This document shows, piece by piece, positions 15,558 through 23,511 of a DNA stretch of 25,223 nt (within the stretch, counting starts at the first letter, position 1; each line of letters starts with the position of its first letter). The stretch is from an uncultured Peptococcaceae bacterium. GTDB lineage: Bacteria > Bacillota > Limnochordia > Darwinibacteriales > Darwinibacteriaceae. The position numbers and the translations under genes were made by a program. The stretch covers positions 1 through 25,223 of the forward strand of contig CALKAR010000224.1 of the NCBI GenBank assembly GCA_937988745.1. The letters run 5' to 3'. A model generated the notes under the pieces. That model did not search any database and was not told the DNA's origin. It saw nothing but the letters and a program-made list of their open reading frames with translations.

Positions 15558-15563
15558 TATAAT
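15558..15563 (+). promoter_or_regulatory. Candidate -10 element for the 15604 operon
   Basis: Perfect TATAAT 40 bp before the ATG. No matching -35 was found at normal spacing, so the promoter may need an activator or may be fortuitous. Confidence 0.3.
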
Positions 15564-15603
15564 TAATTGGCAGAGGCCCAGTTCACGCAGAAAGGGTATG
15601 AGT

Positions 15604-16089
15604 ATGATTGATGCATTAGTGGACTTTATTTACCAGAACTTAGGTGCCGAACTGGCAGTTTTCATTACTTCCGCCCTGCCTGTAGTAGAGGTGAGAGGGG
15701 CTATCCCTTTGGGGATCTCGCTAGGGCTGACCCCCTTCGATACATTTGTGGCAAGTGTGCTCGGCAGCATGCTGCCAGTACCGTTCATTCTGTTGGCAAT
15801 CCGCCGTATTTTTCAGTTTCTGCGGCAATTTAAACCTCTAGGAAGGCTGCTAGACCGGTTTAGGGAGCGCACGCTGCGTAAAGGCGAGCAGGTTCAGAAA
15901 TATGGCGCCCTTGGATTGGTTATGTTTGTGGGGGTTCCGCTCCCTGGCACCGGTGTCTGGACTGGCAGCTTTATCGCGGTGCTGCTGAATATTCCGTTCC
16001 GGTGGGCACTGCCTGCGATTTTTCTCGGTAATCTAATCGCGGCAGTGGCGGTCATGATTATCACTCAAGGTATTGCCGCACTGTTCTAA
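15604..16089 (+). CDS. Small multidrug export-type membrane protein (Sm_multidrug_ex, COG2426-like)
   Basis: A 161-aa integral membrane protein with about four helices. The conserved N-terminal signature is ALPVVEVRGAIPLGI, and a second hallmark is MFVGVPLPGTGVWTGS near residues 107-122; these define the small multidrug-export-protein family, whose name comes from a loose annotation and whose substrate is unproven. A short basic cytoplasmic segment (DRFRERTLRKGEQVQKYG) joins the halves. ATG 15604 has AAAGGG seven nucleotides upstream; in-frame starts at 15547 and 15598 are less well placed. It is 23 bp upstream of the GH3 gene and probably heads that operon. Confidence 0.82.
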   Translation: MIDALVDFIYQNLGAELAVFITSALPVVEVRGAIPLGISLGLTPFDTFVASVLGSMLPVPFILLAIRRIFQFLRQFKPLGRLLDRFRERTLRKGEQVQKYGALGLVMFVGVPLPGTGVWTGSFIAVLLNIPFRWALPAIFLGNLIAAVAVMIITQGIAALF

Positions 16090-16112
16090 CTTGGCAAAGG
16101 AGGCTGAGGTTA

Positions 16113-18524
16113 GTGGATCGAGTAAACGAAGTTCTCAAACGGCTCACGTTAGAAGAGAAGGCATCCCTCTGTTCTGGAGAAGGCTTTTGGCACCTCAAAA
16201 GCGTTGAACGATTGGGTGTGCCGCAGATTATGGTGACTGACGGCCCCCACGGGCTGCGTAAGCAGGGCACTGCTGGAGAAGACCATGTGGGCCTGCAGGC
16301 TAGTGTGCCTGCAACCTGTTTCCCTACAGCAGCCACGCTGGCTAACTCATGGGATACAGAGTTGGTTCAGATGGTTGGACGAGCTATAGCGGAAGAAGCA
16401 CTGCAGGAACAGGTCTCGGTGGTCTTGGGCCCTGGTGCGAATATCAAGCGATCACCTCTCTGTGGGCGGAACTTCGAGTATTTTTCTGAAGATCCTTATC
16501 TAACTGGTGAGCTGGCAGCGGCCATGATTAACGGCCTACAGAGTGAAGGTGTGGGCGCTTCGTTGAAGCATTACGCTGTCAACAACCAAGAAAAACGCCG
16601 CATGACTATCAATGCAGTGGTCGATGAGCGGGCACTGCGGGAAATCTATCTGGCCGGCTTTGAGCAGGCAGTGAAAAAGGCCAAGCCCTGGACAGTGATG
16701 GGTGCTTACAACAGGGTGAACGGTATTTATGCATGTGAACATCCGGAACTCTTGGTAGATATTCTGCGGGAGGAATGGGGTTTTGAAGGAGTAGTTGTGA
16801 CTGACTGGGGTGCCTGCAATGATAGAGTTCTTGGCTTGAAGCGGGGGCTCGACCTCGAGATGCCAAGCTCTGGTGGCATAACCGACGCTCAGATTGTAGA
16901 TGCCGTTAAGAACGGCGAACTAGATGAAGCGGTTCTGGATGAAGCCGTACGCCGTCTTCTGACACTCATATTCCGTTCTCAGGACAATCTGCGGCCTGGG
17001 TACAAGTACGACGCAGATGCCCATCACAACCTTGCGCGTCACGCCGCAGGTAATTCGTTTGTTCTGCTGAAAAATGAAGACGCTGTTCTGCCGCTGCAGC
17101 GCGACATCTCTGTTGCCGTCATCGGAGAGTTTGCCCAGAATCCACGCTACCAGGGAGCTGGGAGCTCCATGATCAATCCTACTAGGTTGGACAAGATTTG
17201 TGACGTCCTTAAGGACGAAGGTATTGAGTTCACCTATGCGCGCGGCTATGAACTAAATGCGGCACATCCCGATGAAGAGCTTGTGGAAGAGGCCTGTCGT
17301 GCCGCCGAAGCTGCAGATGTGGCATTGGTCTTTGTCGGACTGCCTCCCAGCTTTGAATCGGAAGGCTACGACCGGCAGGATATGCGGATGCCTGAGGCCC
17401 ACAATGAACTGGTCCGCCGAGTTGCTGAGGTCAATCCTAAGACCGTGGTAGTTCTATCTTGCGGTGCACCTGTAGAGATGCCTTGGCTTGATAAAGTCAA
17501 GGGCCTGCTCCATACCTATTTAGGCGGCCAGGCTTGGGCACCGGCTGTGGTAGATGTGCTGTTCGGCCGCGTTAACCCCAGCGGGAAGTTGGCCGAAACG
17601 TATCCGATTTCCTTAGCGGACACACCGACAGCCAAGACCTTCGCTCAAGAACGACATCACGCCCTGTATTTAGAGAGCATTTATGTTGGCTACCGCTACT
17701 ATGAAGCTGCAGAAAAGCCGGTGATGTTTCCGTTCGGCTTCGGACTGAGCTATACCACATTCTCTTACTCAGACCTGTCCCTTTCCCAGACTGAACTGCG
17801 AGAAGGGGAAGAACTTAAGGTCCGGGCAGCAATTACCAATACGGGTACCAGGCCGGGAAGCGAAGTTGTGCAGCTCTATGTTTCCGATGTGGAATCAACG
17901 GTGTTCCGGCCTGTCAAAGAACTGCGGGGATTCACTAAGGTTTATTTGGAACCGGGGGAGACCAAGACCGTGGAGTTTACCCTAAACATGCGTGATTTCG
18001 CCTACTATGATGTTCATGCCAAAGATTGGGTGGTAGAACAAGGCGAATTTAAGATTTTCATTGGAGCTTCATCGCAGGATATCCGGCTTGAGGGTTCGAT
18101 TTATGCTTACGGACGCGAGGGGCTGCAGCCCGTTGACCTGCGTCTCGCTGCTCCAAGTTATTACAATCCAGCCCAGGGATTTACTAGGGATGAGTTTTCC
18201 CTGCTATACGGCGGCGATGTACCCGATGATGTTCCGGTCAGCCGGCCAAACTTTGATGCCAACTCGACGCTGGAGGACATCAGCGGCACCTTGGCTGGAC
18301 GGATTACAGATAGAGTGGTGGGCATGGCTGTCCGGAAGATGGCAGGTACTCATGATCCCAATGATCCTACCTATCGCATGGTAGTCAGCATCATCCGGGA
18401 GGCCCCTCTGCGGTCGCTAGTGTCCATGAGCAGCGGCGCATTCAGCCCCAAGCTCATGCGGGCGATTGTTCATTGGGCCAACGGCCGCTTCTTTAGAGGA
18501 CTGCGGGAAGTTCTGAAACGCTAG
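16113..18524 (+). CDS. Glycoside hydrolase family 3 (beta-glucosidase/beta-xylosidase-like)
   Basis: An 803-aa retaining glycosidase without signal peptide, so cytoplasmic, acting on imported oligosaccharides. The N-terminal TIM barrel has DGPHGLR (43-49), GRNFEYFSEDP (118-128), LKHYAVNNQE (151-160) and the nucleophile in VVTDWGA (Asp231). The alpha/beta sandwich carries FESEGYDR, whose Glu is the acid/base candidate, and PFGFGLSYT marks its end. An FnIII-like domain follows (EVVQLYVSDV to EFKIFIGASS). The final 136 residues (from about 668), with NSTLEDISGTLAGRI and PLRSLVSMSSGAFS, form an extra helical tail that I recall from other Bacillota GH3 enzymes. GTG 16113 has AAAGGAGG nine nucleotides upstream. 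The aglycone/sugar specificity is not readable. It is followed 11 bp later by the binding-protein gene. Confidence 0.95.
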   Translation: MDRVNEVLKRLTLEEKASLCSGEGFWHLKSVERLGVPQIMVTDGPHGLRKQGTAGEDHVGLQASVPATCFPTAATLANSWDTELVQMVGRAIAEEALQEQVSVVLGPGANIKRSPLCGRNFEYFSEDPYLTGELAAAMINGLQSEGVGASLKHYAVNNQEKRRMTINAVVDERALREIYLAGFEQAVKKAKPWTVMGAYNRVNGIYACEHPELLVDILREEWGFEGVVVTDWGACNDRVLGLKRGLDLEMPSSGGITDAQIVDAVKNGELDEAVLDEAVRRLLTLIFRSQDNLRPGYKYDADAHHNLARHAAGNSFVLLKNEDAVLPLQRDISVAVIGEFAQNPRYQGAGSSMINPTRLDKICDVLKDEGIEFTYARGYELNAAHPDEELVEEACRAAEAADVALVFVGLPPSFESEGYDRQDMRMPEAHNELVRRVAEVNPKTVVVLSCGAPVEMPWLDKVKGLLHTYLGGQAWAPAVVDVLFGRVNPSGKLAETYPISLADTPTAKTFAQERHHALYLESIYVGYRYYEAAEKPVMFPFGFGLSYTTFSYSDLSLSQTELREGEELKVRAAITNTGTRPGSEVVQLYVSDVESTVFRPVKELRGFTKVYLEPGETKTVEFTLNMRDFAYYDVHAKDWVVEQGEFKIFIGASSQDIRLEGSIYAYGREGLQPVDLRLAAPSYYNPAQGFTRDEFSLLYGGDVPDDVPVSRPNFDANSTLEDISGTLAGRITDRVVGMAVRKMAGTHDPNDPTYRMVVSIIREAPLRSLVSMSSGAFSPKLMRAIVHWANGRFFRGLREVLKR

Positions 18525-18535
18525 GGGGCGGATCT

Positions 18536-19513
18536 ATGCGTAAGTGGACAGCGCTTATCGTTGTAATTGCAGCAATCTGCTTAACAGTCAGCCCAGCAGC
18601 TTATACGGAAGATACCCTTATAATCGGACTTGTCCCTCGTTCTTTAGGGAACCCGATTTTCTTGGATGCCTTTGAAAGCGCTCAGCAGAAGGCGCAGGAA
18701 CTCGGAGTAAGGGTGGAATGGGTTGCTCCATTTGACTTTTCTACAAGAGGACAGGTAATAGCTATCGAATCCTTTATCGAGCGAGGCGTTGATGGCCTGG
18801 TGGTGAGTGTCAACGATGAGCCAGAAATTCGCCATGTAATCCAGCGAGCGCTTGAAAAGGGAATTCCTGTGGTTACCTTTGACGGAGACAGTCCCGAGAG
18901 TGGGCGGCTGTTTCATATCGGGATCGACAATTTCAAAGCGGGCTGGGAAGCAGGACAAGCTATGCTGGAGATTGTGCGGCAGCGGGGATTAGACAATGAA
19001 TCCCTCTCACTTGTGATGATGAGTGGTGTGCCAGATGCGCTTCACCACAATCTGAGGCTCGACGGTTTCTTGGCAGCACTAGAAGGTCAGTTGAAAGTTT
19101 CGGTCGATGAAGTACTCCACAATCAGGATATTGTTGATCTGGCAGTTATCCAAGTTGAAGATTATCTGCAGAGAAATCCCGAGGTCGATCTATTCTTCTT
19201 GGCCGGCGGGTGGCCATTTTATGTTCCATCAGATGCCATGCCTTATTTCAAAGAGTGGGCGCTGTCTGGTGGGATTGCCGTGGGAATCGATATTTTCTAC
19301 GATGCCCTGCTTCTTCAGCGCGATGGGATCTTGCAGTACCTGGTAGGACAGGATATGACAGCTATGGGTGCCCTTGGGGTAGAGCTGCTTGTAGATTACC
19401 TTCGTACAGGGGCGCTTCCATCAAGTGAATTTGTAGAAGTAGGTCTCACCTATGCCAGCAGTGATAATTTGGATGAACTGCTCCAGATCTATGAACCGTG
19501 GTTGGTGAAATAA
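18536..19513 (+). CDS. RbsB-like periplasmic sugar-binding protein, probable sensor subunit
   Basis: A 325-aa type I periplasmic binding protein (Peripla_BP_4 fold). Residues 1-24 are a signal peptide (MRKWTALIVVIAAIC core, SPAAYTED); the cysteine at 15 lacks a lipobox context. Family marks: LVPRSLGNPIFLDAFESAQ, GVDGLVVSVND, GIPVVTFDGDSPES, NFKAGWEAGQAM and RLDGFLAAL. It lies 11 bp after the GH3 gene and 13 bp before the histidine kinase gene, with no ATPase or permease nearby. This suggests it reports ligand to the kinase rather than feeding a transporter, as in known binding-protein/kinase/regulator arrays; that role is inferred from gene order. ATG 18536 has an AGGGGG box seven nucleotides upstream. 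Ligand probably a mono- or disaccharide. Confidence 0.88.
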   Translation: MRKWTALIVVIAAICLTVSPAAYTEDTLIIGLVPRSLGNPIFLDAFESAQQKAQELGVRVEWVAPFDFSTRGQVIAIESFIERGVDGLVVSVNDEPEIRHVIQRALEKGIPVVTFDGDSPESGRLFHIGIDNFKAGWEAGQAMLEIVRQRGLDNESLSLVMMSGVPDALHHNLRLDGFLAALEGQLKVSVDEVLHNQDIVDLAVIQVEDYLQRNPEVDLFFLAGGWPFYVPSDAMPYFKEWALSGGIAVGIDIFYDALLLQRDGILQYLVGQDMTAMGALGVELLVDYLRTGALPSSEFVEVGLTYASSDNLDELLQIYEPWLVK

Positions 19514-19526
19514 GAGTGAAGGGACG

Positions 19527-21236
19527 ATGACAGTGCAGAGTGCAGACAAAAGCACCCGCTGGGGCATTCAGTCGATTCGTACACGGCTCCTTCTATCGTA
19601 TCTCGCCATTGCCTTACTGCCCCTATCCATCCTGGGCTGGCTGTCGGTCAACTTCTATTTAGGCAGTATGACAGATCAGGTCACGAACTACTCCCAAGAG
19701 GTCGTGAAGCGAGTCGCTCACGACATCGATGAATATTTCTCGGATATAGATTTCCTCCTAACCCGAGACCAAGATTTCTATATCGACCAGTTTATCAAGC
19801 TCGTGCAGAATAACAACATTACCAACAGCCGCAAATACGTCTTCCGCATCTGGGAAGATTTCAACAATCTGCGGCGGGTCAAGCCAGGCCTGGAAGATTT
19901 AGCTATCACATTTGCCGATGGACTTGTCTTAAGCAGCTATGGGTTCTATTACACAGATCAAGTTCCCCAGAGCGCCGAGGCGGTCATTCTCGGGCCTCGC
20001 CTGAACCGCATCGGCCGCGAAGTAGTCACGATGGTGAGGCCTTATGCAGGAGTAGACAGGGGAAAGGTTTACATCAGTGCCGACATTGCTGTGGACCGTT
20101 TGGCCAGTATGGCGGACTTAAAGGCCAGTCCGCGGGGATATGTTTATATCGCCGATTCGGACGGGCGAATTATATTCAGCCCTCACCAAGGAATAGAGGA
20201 AGAATCAGAAGGTGTGCTCACTCACTCTGCTGAGTCCTCAGCGACAGGCTGGCAGATCGTGAGTGTGGTGTACGCTGATGAAGTCGAGGCAGAACTTGCA
20301 TATTTGAAAAACGTCACATACACCGCCATTGCACTGGTCTTGGGCGGTGTGGGTTTCTTGGTTGTTTTCCTATCCCATGCATTTTCCAAACCTATTCGGC
20401 GGCTGCAAGAATTTGCCCGCAGGGCCAATCTCGATGGTGACGGCAGTGCAGCAGATGACTTGCCGACCGAAGGTAACGACGAAATAGCTCAATTGGGCAG
20501 GGACATGAAAATCATGCTTGCCCGCATCAAAGAACTTATGAGCGAGAATTTGAAAGAACAAAAACTGCTGCGCAAACTTGAGATCGAGAGCTTGACCAAC
20601 CAAATTAAGCCGCACTTCTTGTACAACACCCTCGACATGATCATTGGTCAGCTCGAACAAGAGCAGACCGATGAGGCCATACACTTAATTGAGGCGCTGG
20701 GTCGTTTTTTCCGGCTCAGTCTCAGTCAGGGTCAAGAAGTAGTTCAGGTGAAAAATGAAATCGAACACATCCGCAGTTATCTGTATATTCAACAGCTCCG
20801 CCATGGTCAGGGATATCAATATCACATTCAAGTCCTGGATCCAGAAGTTCTGGAGTGCTACATGCCCCGCCTGCTATTGCAGCCCCTAGTGGAGAACGCG
20901 ATCTTTCATGGACTTCTGCCTGCAGAATCGCCCGGGCGAGTAGATGTGTTGGTGCGGCGGAGTACGTCAGGCGTTGAATTTATCATCACAGATGACGGCG
21001 TTGGGATTCCCCCAGAAAAATTGGCTCAAATCCACAGCATTTTATCTGGCGAAGTGGAACCGGCCGATGAGATGCCCTGTTTTGGCCTGTTAAATGTGCA
21101 CAAGCGTGCTCAGCTGATCTTTGGACCAAGCTATGGGGTCTTCCTAGAGAGTGAACCTGGGCAGGGCACCACAGTTACACTAAGAATAGGCTACTTTGCA
21201 CAGAGTACGGACTTTGAAACCGAAGAGAGCGCATGA
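19527..21236 (+). CDS. YesM-type sensor histidine kinase
   Basis: A 569-aa membrane kinase. Helix 1 is at about 20-45, an extracytoplasmic sensor of about 210 residues follows, helix 2 at about 263-284, then a HAMP linker (285-340). The His_kinase domain has SLTNQIKPHFLYNTLDMI with phospho-acceptor His363, and the ATPase domain has the N box LLLQPLVENAIFHG (Asn457), TDDGVGIP and GLLNVHKRAQLIFG. This is the LytS/YesM class, paired with AraC-type regulators. The outer domain would detect the RbsB-like binding protein encoded 13 bp upstream. ATG 19527 is 3-6 nt from GAAGGG; GTG 19533 is an alternative start with better spacing. It ends 11 bp before the response regulator's start. Confidence 0.93.
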   Translation: MTVQSADKSTRWGIQSIRTRLLLSYLAIALLPLSILGWLSVNFYLGSMTDQVTNYSQEVVKRVAHDIDEYFSDIDFLLTRDQDFYIDQFIKLVQNNNITNSRKYVFRIWEDFNNLRRVKPGLEDLAITFADGLVLSSYGFYYTDQVPQSAEAVILGPRLNRIGREVVTMVRPYAGVDRGKVYISADIAVDRLASMADLKASPRGYVYIADSDGRIIFSPHQGIEEESEGVLTHSAESSATGWQIVSVVYADEVEAELAYLKNVTYTAIALVLGGVGFLVVFLSHAFSKPIRRLQEFARRANLDGDGSAADDLPTEGNDEIAQLGRDMKIMLARIKELMSENLKEQKLLRKLEIESLTNQIKPHFLYNTLDMIIGQLEQEQTDEAIHLIEALGRFFRLSLSQGQEVVQVKNEIEHIRSYLYIQQLRHGQGYQYHIQVLDPEVLECYMPRLLLQPLVENAIFHGLLPAESPGRVDVLVRRSTSGVEFIITDDGVGIPPEKLAQIHSILSGEVEPADEMPCFGLLNVHKRAQLIFGPSYGVFLESEPGQGTTVTLRIGYFAQSTDFETEESA

Positions 21237-21247
21237 TGGAGGCAGCA

Positions 21248-22414
21248 ATGTTAGAGTGCAGATTACTTGTGGTCGATGATGAGCAGTATTTGAGAGATAA
21301 GGTGAGCAGCAACGTGGATTGGGAACGCTACAACTGCCGCATTTTGGAGGCTAAAGATGGTTATGAAGCGCTTGCAATCCTCAAAAAGGAAGAGATCGAC
21401 ATCCTGATCACCGATATTCGCATGCCGGGCATGAACGGAATCGAGTTGATCCGCCGAGCGAAAGAGGAAAAGCCCAATCTGCGCGTGATTGTGATCAGCG
21501 AATATGCGGATTTTGAATACGCCCGTGAATCACTGCGTCTTGGCGTAGAAGACTACGTCCTCAAACCTTTCCGCACCCAGAGGCTCTTGGAGATGGTCCA
21601 AAAACTGCGAGCGGAAATTGAAGCCGATCGGGGATTCGCTGAAGAAGACGAGCTGATGCAGGCTCGCAATGAAATGTACGAAGCAATCAGCAGAAGCAGC
21701 CTGCCTGGTGCTTTTAGATGGCTGATTAACCGGGGGCTATTTGTGGATGAGTCCAATGCTACTGCAATCCAGAAGTTAGGAACCGTATTGAAGTCCGGTC
21801 ATGAGGAAGACCTGGATTCGGAGTTTGCCTCTTACTGCCGCTTGATTGACCAGTTTCGAGATGATTCCCGCGCCTTATACACCTTCATGAACAGCCTTAT
21901 GATTGCCCTTCTTAGTGCTCTGCGGGAGGTAGGATTGGCCTACGACGAAGGGGTAGCGATTATGGTGCGGCATCTTCCTCACCAACCAAAGGAAAATGGG
22001 AGCCCTGAGATGCTGAAAGAGTGGCTGCAGCATGTCTTACGGGATACCAGCCGTCTGATTAAGTCTGGGCCGCAGCGCCGCAAAGCGCGTATGATGCTGG
22101 AAATTAAGAAATTTGTTGATGAAAATTACCGGAAGGGAATCAGCTTGAGTAAGCTGTCGGAGGAGTTTAATGTCAGTGCTGGATACTTGAGCCGACTGTT
22201 TCAAGAAACTGTTGGCCAGCATTTCAGCGATTACGTCAACCACCTGAAAGTTCAGAAAGCGAAAGAACTTCTGCAGACGACGGATCAACGCATGTATGAA
22301 ATTGCCGATTATCTCGGATTTCAAGACGCTTATTACTTCAGCGCGTGGTTCAAGCGCGAAGTGGGGGTTGCACCCACCGAATACCGGGCGAATCCAAGGA
22401 AAACAGAAACCTAG
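21248..22414 (+). CDS. YesN-type response regulator, AraC family
   Basis: A 388-aa transcription factor. The N-terminal receiver domain has VVDDE (8-12), phospho-acceptor Asp56 in LITDIRMPGMNG, a switch Ser in VISEYADFEYA and KPF. A linker domain (about 140-275) follows. The C-terminal AraC HTH (from about 285) has MLEIKKFVDENYRKGISLSKLSEEFNVS and YEIADYLGFQDAYYFSAWFKR, the standard two helix-turn-helices. ATG 21248 is chosen for GGAGG five nucleotides upstream and because the receiver then starts normally; in-frame ATGs at 21233 and 21236 lack a good ribosome binding site. Target genes probably include this operon and the importer genes in the window; no site for it could be identified. Confidence 0.92.
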   Translation: MLECRLLVVDDEQYLRDKVSSNVDWERYNCRILEAKDGYEALAILKKEEIDILITDIRMPGMNGIELIRRAKEEKPNLRVIVISEYADFEYARESLRLGVEDYVLKPFRTQRLLEMVQKLRAEIEADRGFAEEDELMQARNEMYEAISRSSLPGAFRWLINRGLFVDESNATAIQKLGTVLKSGHEEDLDSEFASYCRLIDQFRDDSRALYTFMNSLMIALLSALREVGLAYDEGVAIMVRHLPHQPKENGSPEMLKEWLQHVLRDTSRLIKSGPQRRKARMMLEIKKFVDENYRKGISLSKLSEEFNVSAGYLSRLFQETVGQHFSDYVNHLKVQKAKELLQTTDQRMYEIADYLGFQDAYYFSAWFKREVGVAPTEYRANPRKTET

Positions 22415-22440
22415 AAAATCGCATGAACCTTTTCGATTTT
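22415..22440. repeat. 7-bp inverted repeat after the response-regulator gene
   Basis: AAAATCG (22415-22421) and CGATTTT (22434-22440) flank a 12-nt loop. It begins at the base after the stop codon and could be a weak terminator, but lacks a U tract. It also brackets the -35 of the candidate ECF promoter, so an operator role is possible. Confidence 0.35.
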
Positions 22441-22455
22441 ATCTGCGACATATAG
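22424..22455 (+). promoter_or_regulatory. Candidate ECF-type promoter of the sigma-factor operon
   Basis: TGAACC (22424-22429), 16-bp spacer, CGACATATAG (22446-22455). This has the TGAAC / CGxC architecture of promoters read by ECF sigma factors, and stands just ahead of an ECF gene (GTG at 22495), so autoregulation is likely. A sigma-A promoter was not seen here. Confidence 0.55.
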
Positions 22456-22494
22456 GGTAGAGGCGCCTCTGAAAACGTGTGAGGGAGGTGGGCA

Positions 22495-22947
22495 GTGTCC
22501 TTTGAGGAGATTTACTACGAGTACTCACCGGCAGTCTACCGATATCTCTGCTTTAAACTTCAGGATGAAGGGCTGGCTGAAGACTTGCTGCAGGAGACAT
22601 TCTTAGCTGTGCATCAGCAGATGAACCGTGTTAACGAGGTCCTAAGCCTGCGTTCTTGGATCCTGGGCATTGCTCACCACAAGATGGTGGATTGTCTGCG
22701 GAAGCGTAAGTTATCCACCCTGGGGCTAGACCACGACTTGCCCAGCCCGCCGCAGAAAGACTCGCTGGAGTTGTGGGAGATGTTGCAAGAGCTCGACCGT
22801 GATGCTCGTACCATCATCTATGGCTTGTACGTGGAAGGCTTAACCTACGCCGAGTTATCGCATATTCTGGACATACCGGAGGGGACGGTGAAGAGCCGCG
22901 CCCACACGGCTAGAGCTAGACTGAGGCGCTGGATGGAGGGCAGATAA
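22495..22947 (+). CDS. ECF-subfamily RNA polymerase sigma factor
   Basis: A 150-aa sigma-70-family ECF factor. Region 2 covers about residues 3-75 (YSPAVYRYLCFKL, DLLQETFLAVHQQM, SLRSWILGIAHHKMVDCLRKRK). Region 4 is about 97-148, with GLTYAELSHILDIPEGTVKSR as the promoter-contacting helix-turn-helix. The linker is short and there is no C-terminal extension. The start is GTG 22495 with GGGAGG six nucleotides upstream. The stop TAA overlaps the next ATG (TAATG), a tightly coupled arrangement typical of sigma/anti-sigma pairs. A candidate self-recognised promoter lies 40-70 bp upstream. Confidence 0.92.
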   Translation: MSFEEIYYEYSPAVYRYLCFKLQDEGLAEDLLQETFLAVHQQMNRVNEVLSLRSWILGIAHHKMVDCLRKRKLSTLGLDHDLPSPPQKDSLELWEMLQELDRDARTIIYGLYVEGLTYAELSHILDIPEGTVKSRAHTARARLRRWMEGR

Positions 22948-23273
22948 TGGAACGATATGATTGGGAAGAACTAGCTTTGGATTTCGTTGTCGGACGGCTT
23001 GATGCAGAGGGGCGCTGTATCGTATACCAGCTTATTATCGAAGAACCAGAATTTGCTAAGCTCTTGGTTTCGGAGATACAGTTGAAGGCACGTTTTGATG
23101 CGTTCCAGCCGAAACTCGACTCAGCTGTACAGGAGCAGATTCTGGAGAAGATCGATCGCGGCGCCGCCAGGGCTGGCCTGCGCTTTCTTCACGCCCTCTG
23201 TCGCATAGTGCTTCCACCTGTTGCCCAACCGGTAGTGCACTTCATTGAGAAAGGTGTGTTGACGTATGTCTGA
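22947..23273 (+). CDS. Putative soluble anti-sigma factor
   Basis: A 108-aa protein translationally coupled to the ECF sigma gene by TAATG overlap, with GGAGGG before its ATG. The N-terminal segment DFVVGRLDAEGRCIVYQLIIEEPEF resembles the N-terminal helices of RskA-type anti-sigma factors (residues 12-40 here). It lacks the HxxxCxxC zinc-binding pattern of ZAS anti-sigma proteins, and the C-terminal hydrophobic stretch (about 73-95) is interrupted by prolines and charged residues and is unlikely to be a clean transmembrane helix. The role is inferred from position and N-terminal resemblance. It overlaps the next gene by 8 bp. Confidence 0.55.
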   Translation: MERYDWEELALDFVVGRLDAEGRCIVYQLIIEEPEFAKLLVSEIQLKARFDAFQPKLDSAVQEQILEKIDRGAARAGLRFLHALCRIVLPPVAQPVVHFIEKGVLTYV

Positions 23274-23511
23274 TATCCCAACAAAGGAAATCGGTGAATT
23301 GCTTGACGTAGTTTCGTCGAAACTGCCGAACCTGATTAAGGAGATTCATGGCACAATATTCTCTGAGGAAGGTGCTTCCCAGTTAGGTAAGGCCGTGGCT
23401 GCGTTCTATAAGAACCTATTGGAAGCTGGAATGAGCCAAGAAGATGCAGTCAAGCTGACCCGAGATTATATGCAGACTTTGAGTACTATAACAAATCAGC
23501 TTAAGGGATGA
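23266..23511 (+). CDS. Small helical protein of the ECF operon
   Basis: An 81-aa predicted mostly helical, soluble protein of unknown function. It begins at ATG 23266, overlapping the previous gene by 8 bp, and its stop overlaps the next gene's start (ATGA). Residues 46-68 contain AFYKNLLEAG and VKLTRDY, a motif with Phe47, Leu51, Gly55, Glu59, Leu64-Thr65 and Tyr68 that recurs with identical spacing in the following protein. I do not recognise a named family. Tight overlaps on both sides show it belongs to the sigma-factor operon. Confidence 0.7.
   Translation: MSDIPTKEIGELLDVVSSKLPNLIKEIHGTIFSEEGASQLGKAVAAFYKNLLEAGMSQEDAVKLTRDYMQTLSTITNQLKG

Noticed and set aside
18124..18524. The C-terminal tail of the GH3 as a novel fused domain
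   Set aside because: A helical tail with the NSTLEDI and PLRSL...MSSG patterns is, from memory, present in other Bacillota GH3 enzymes, so it is not unusual.
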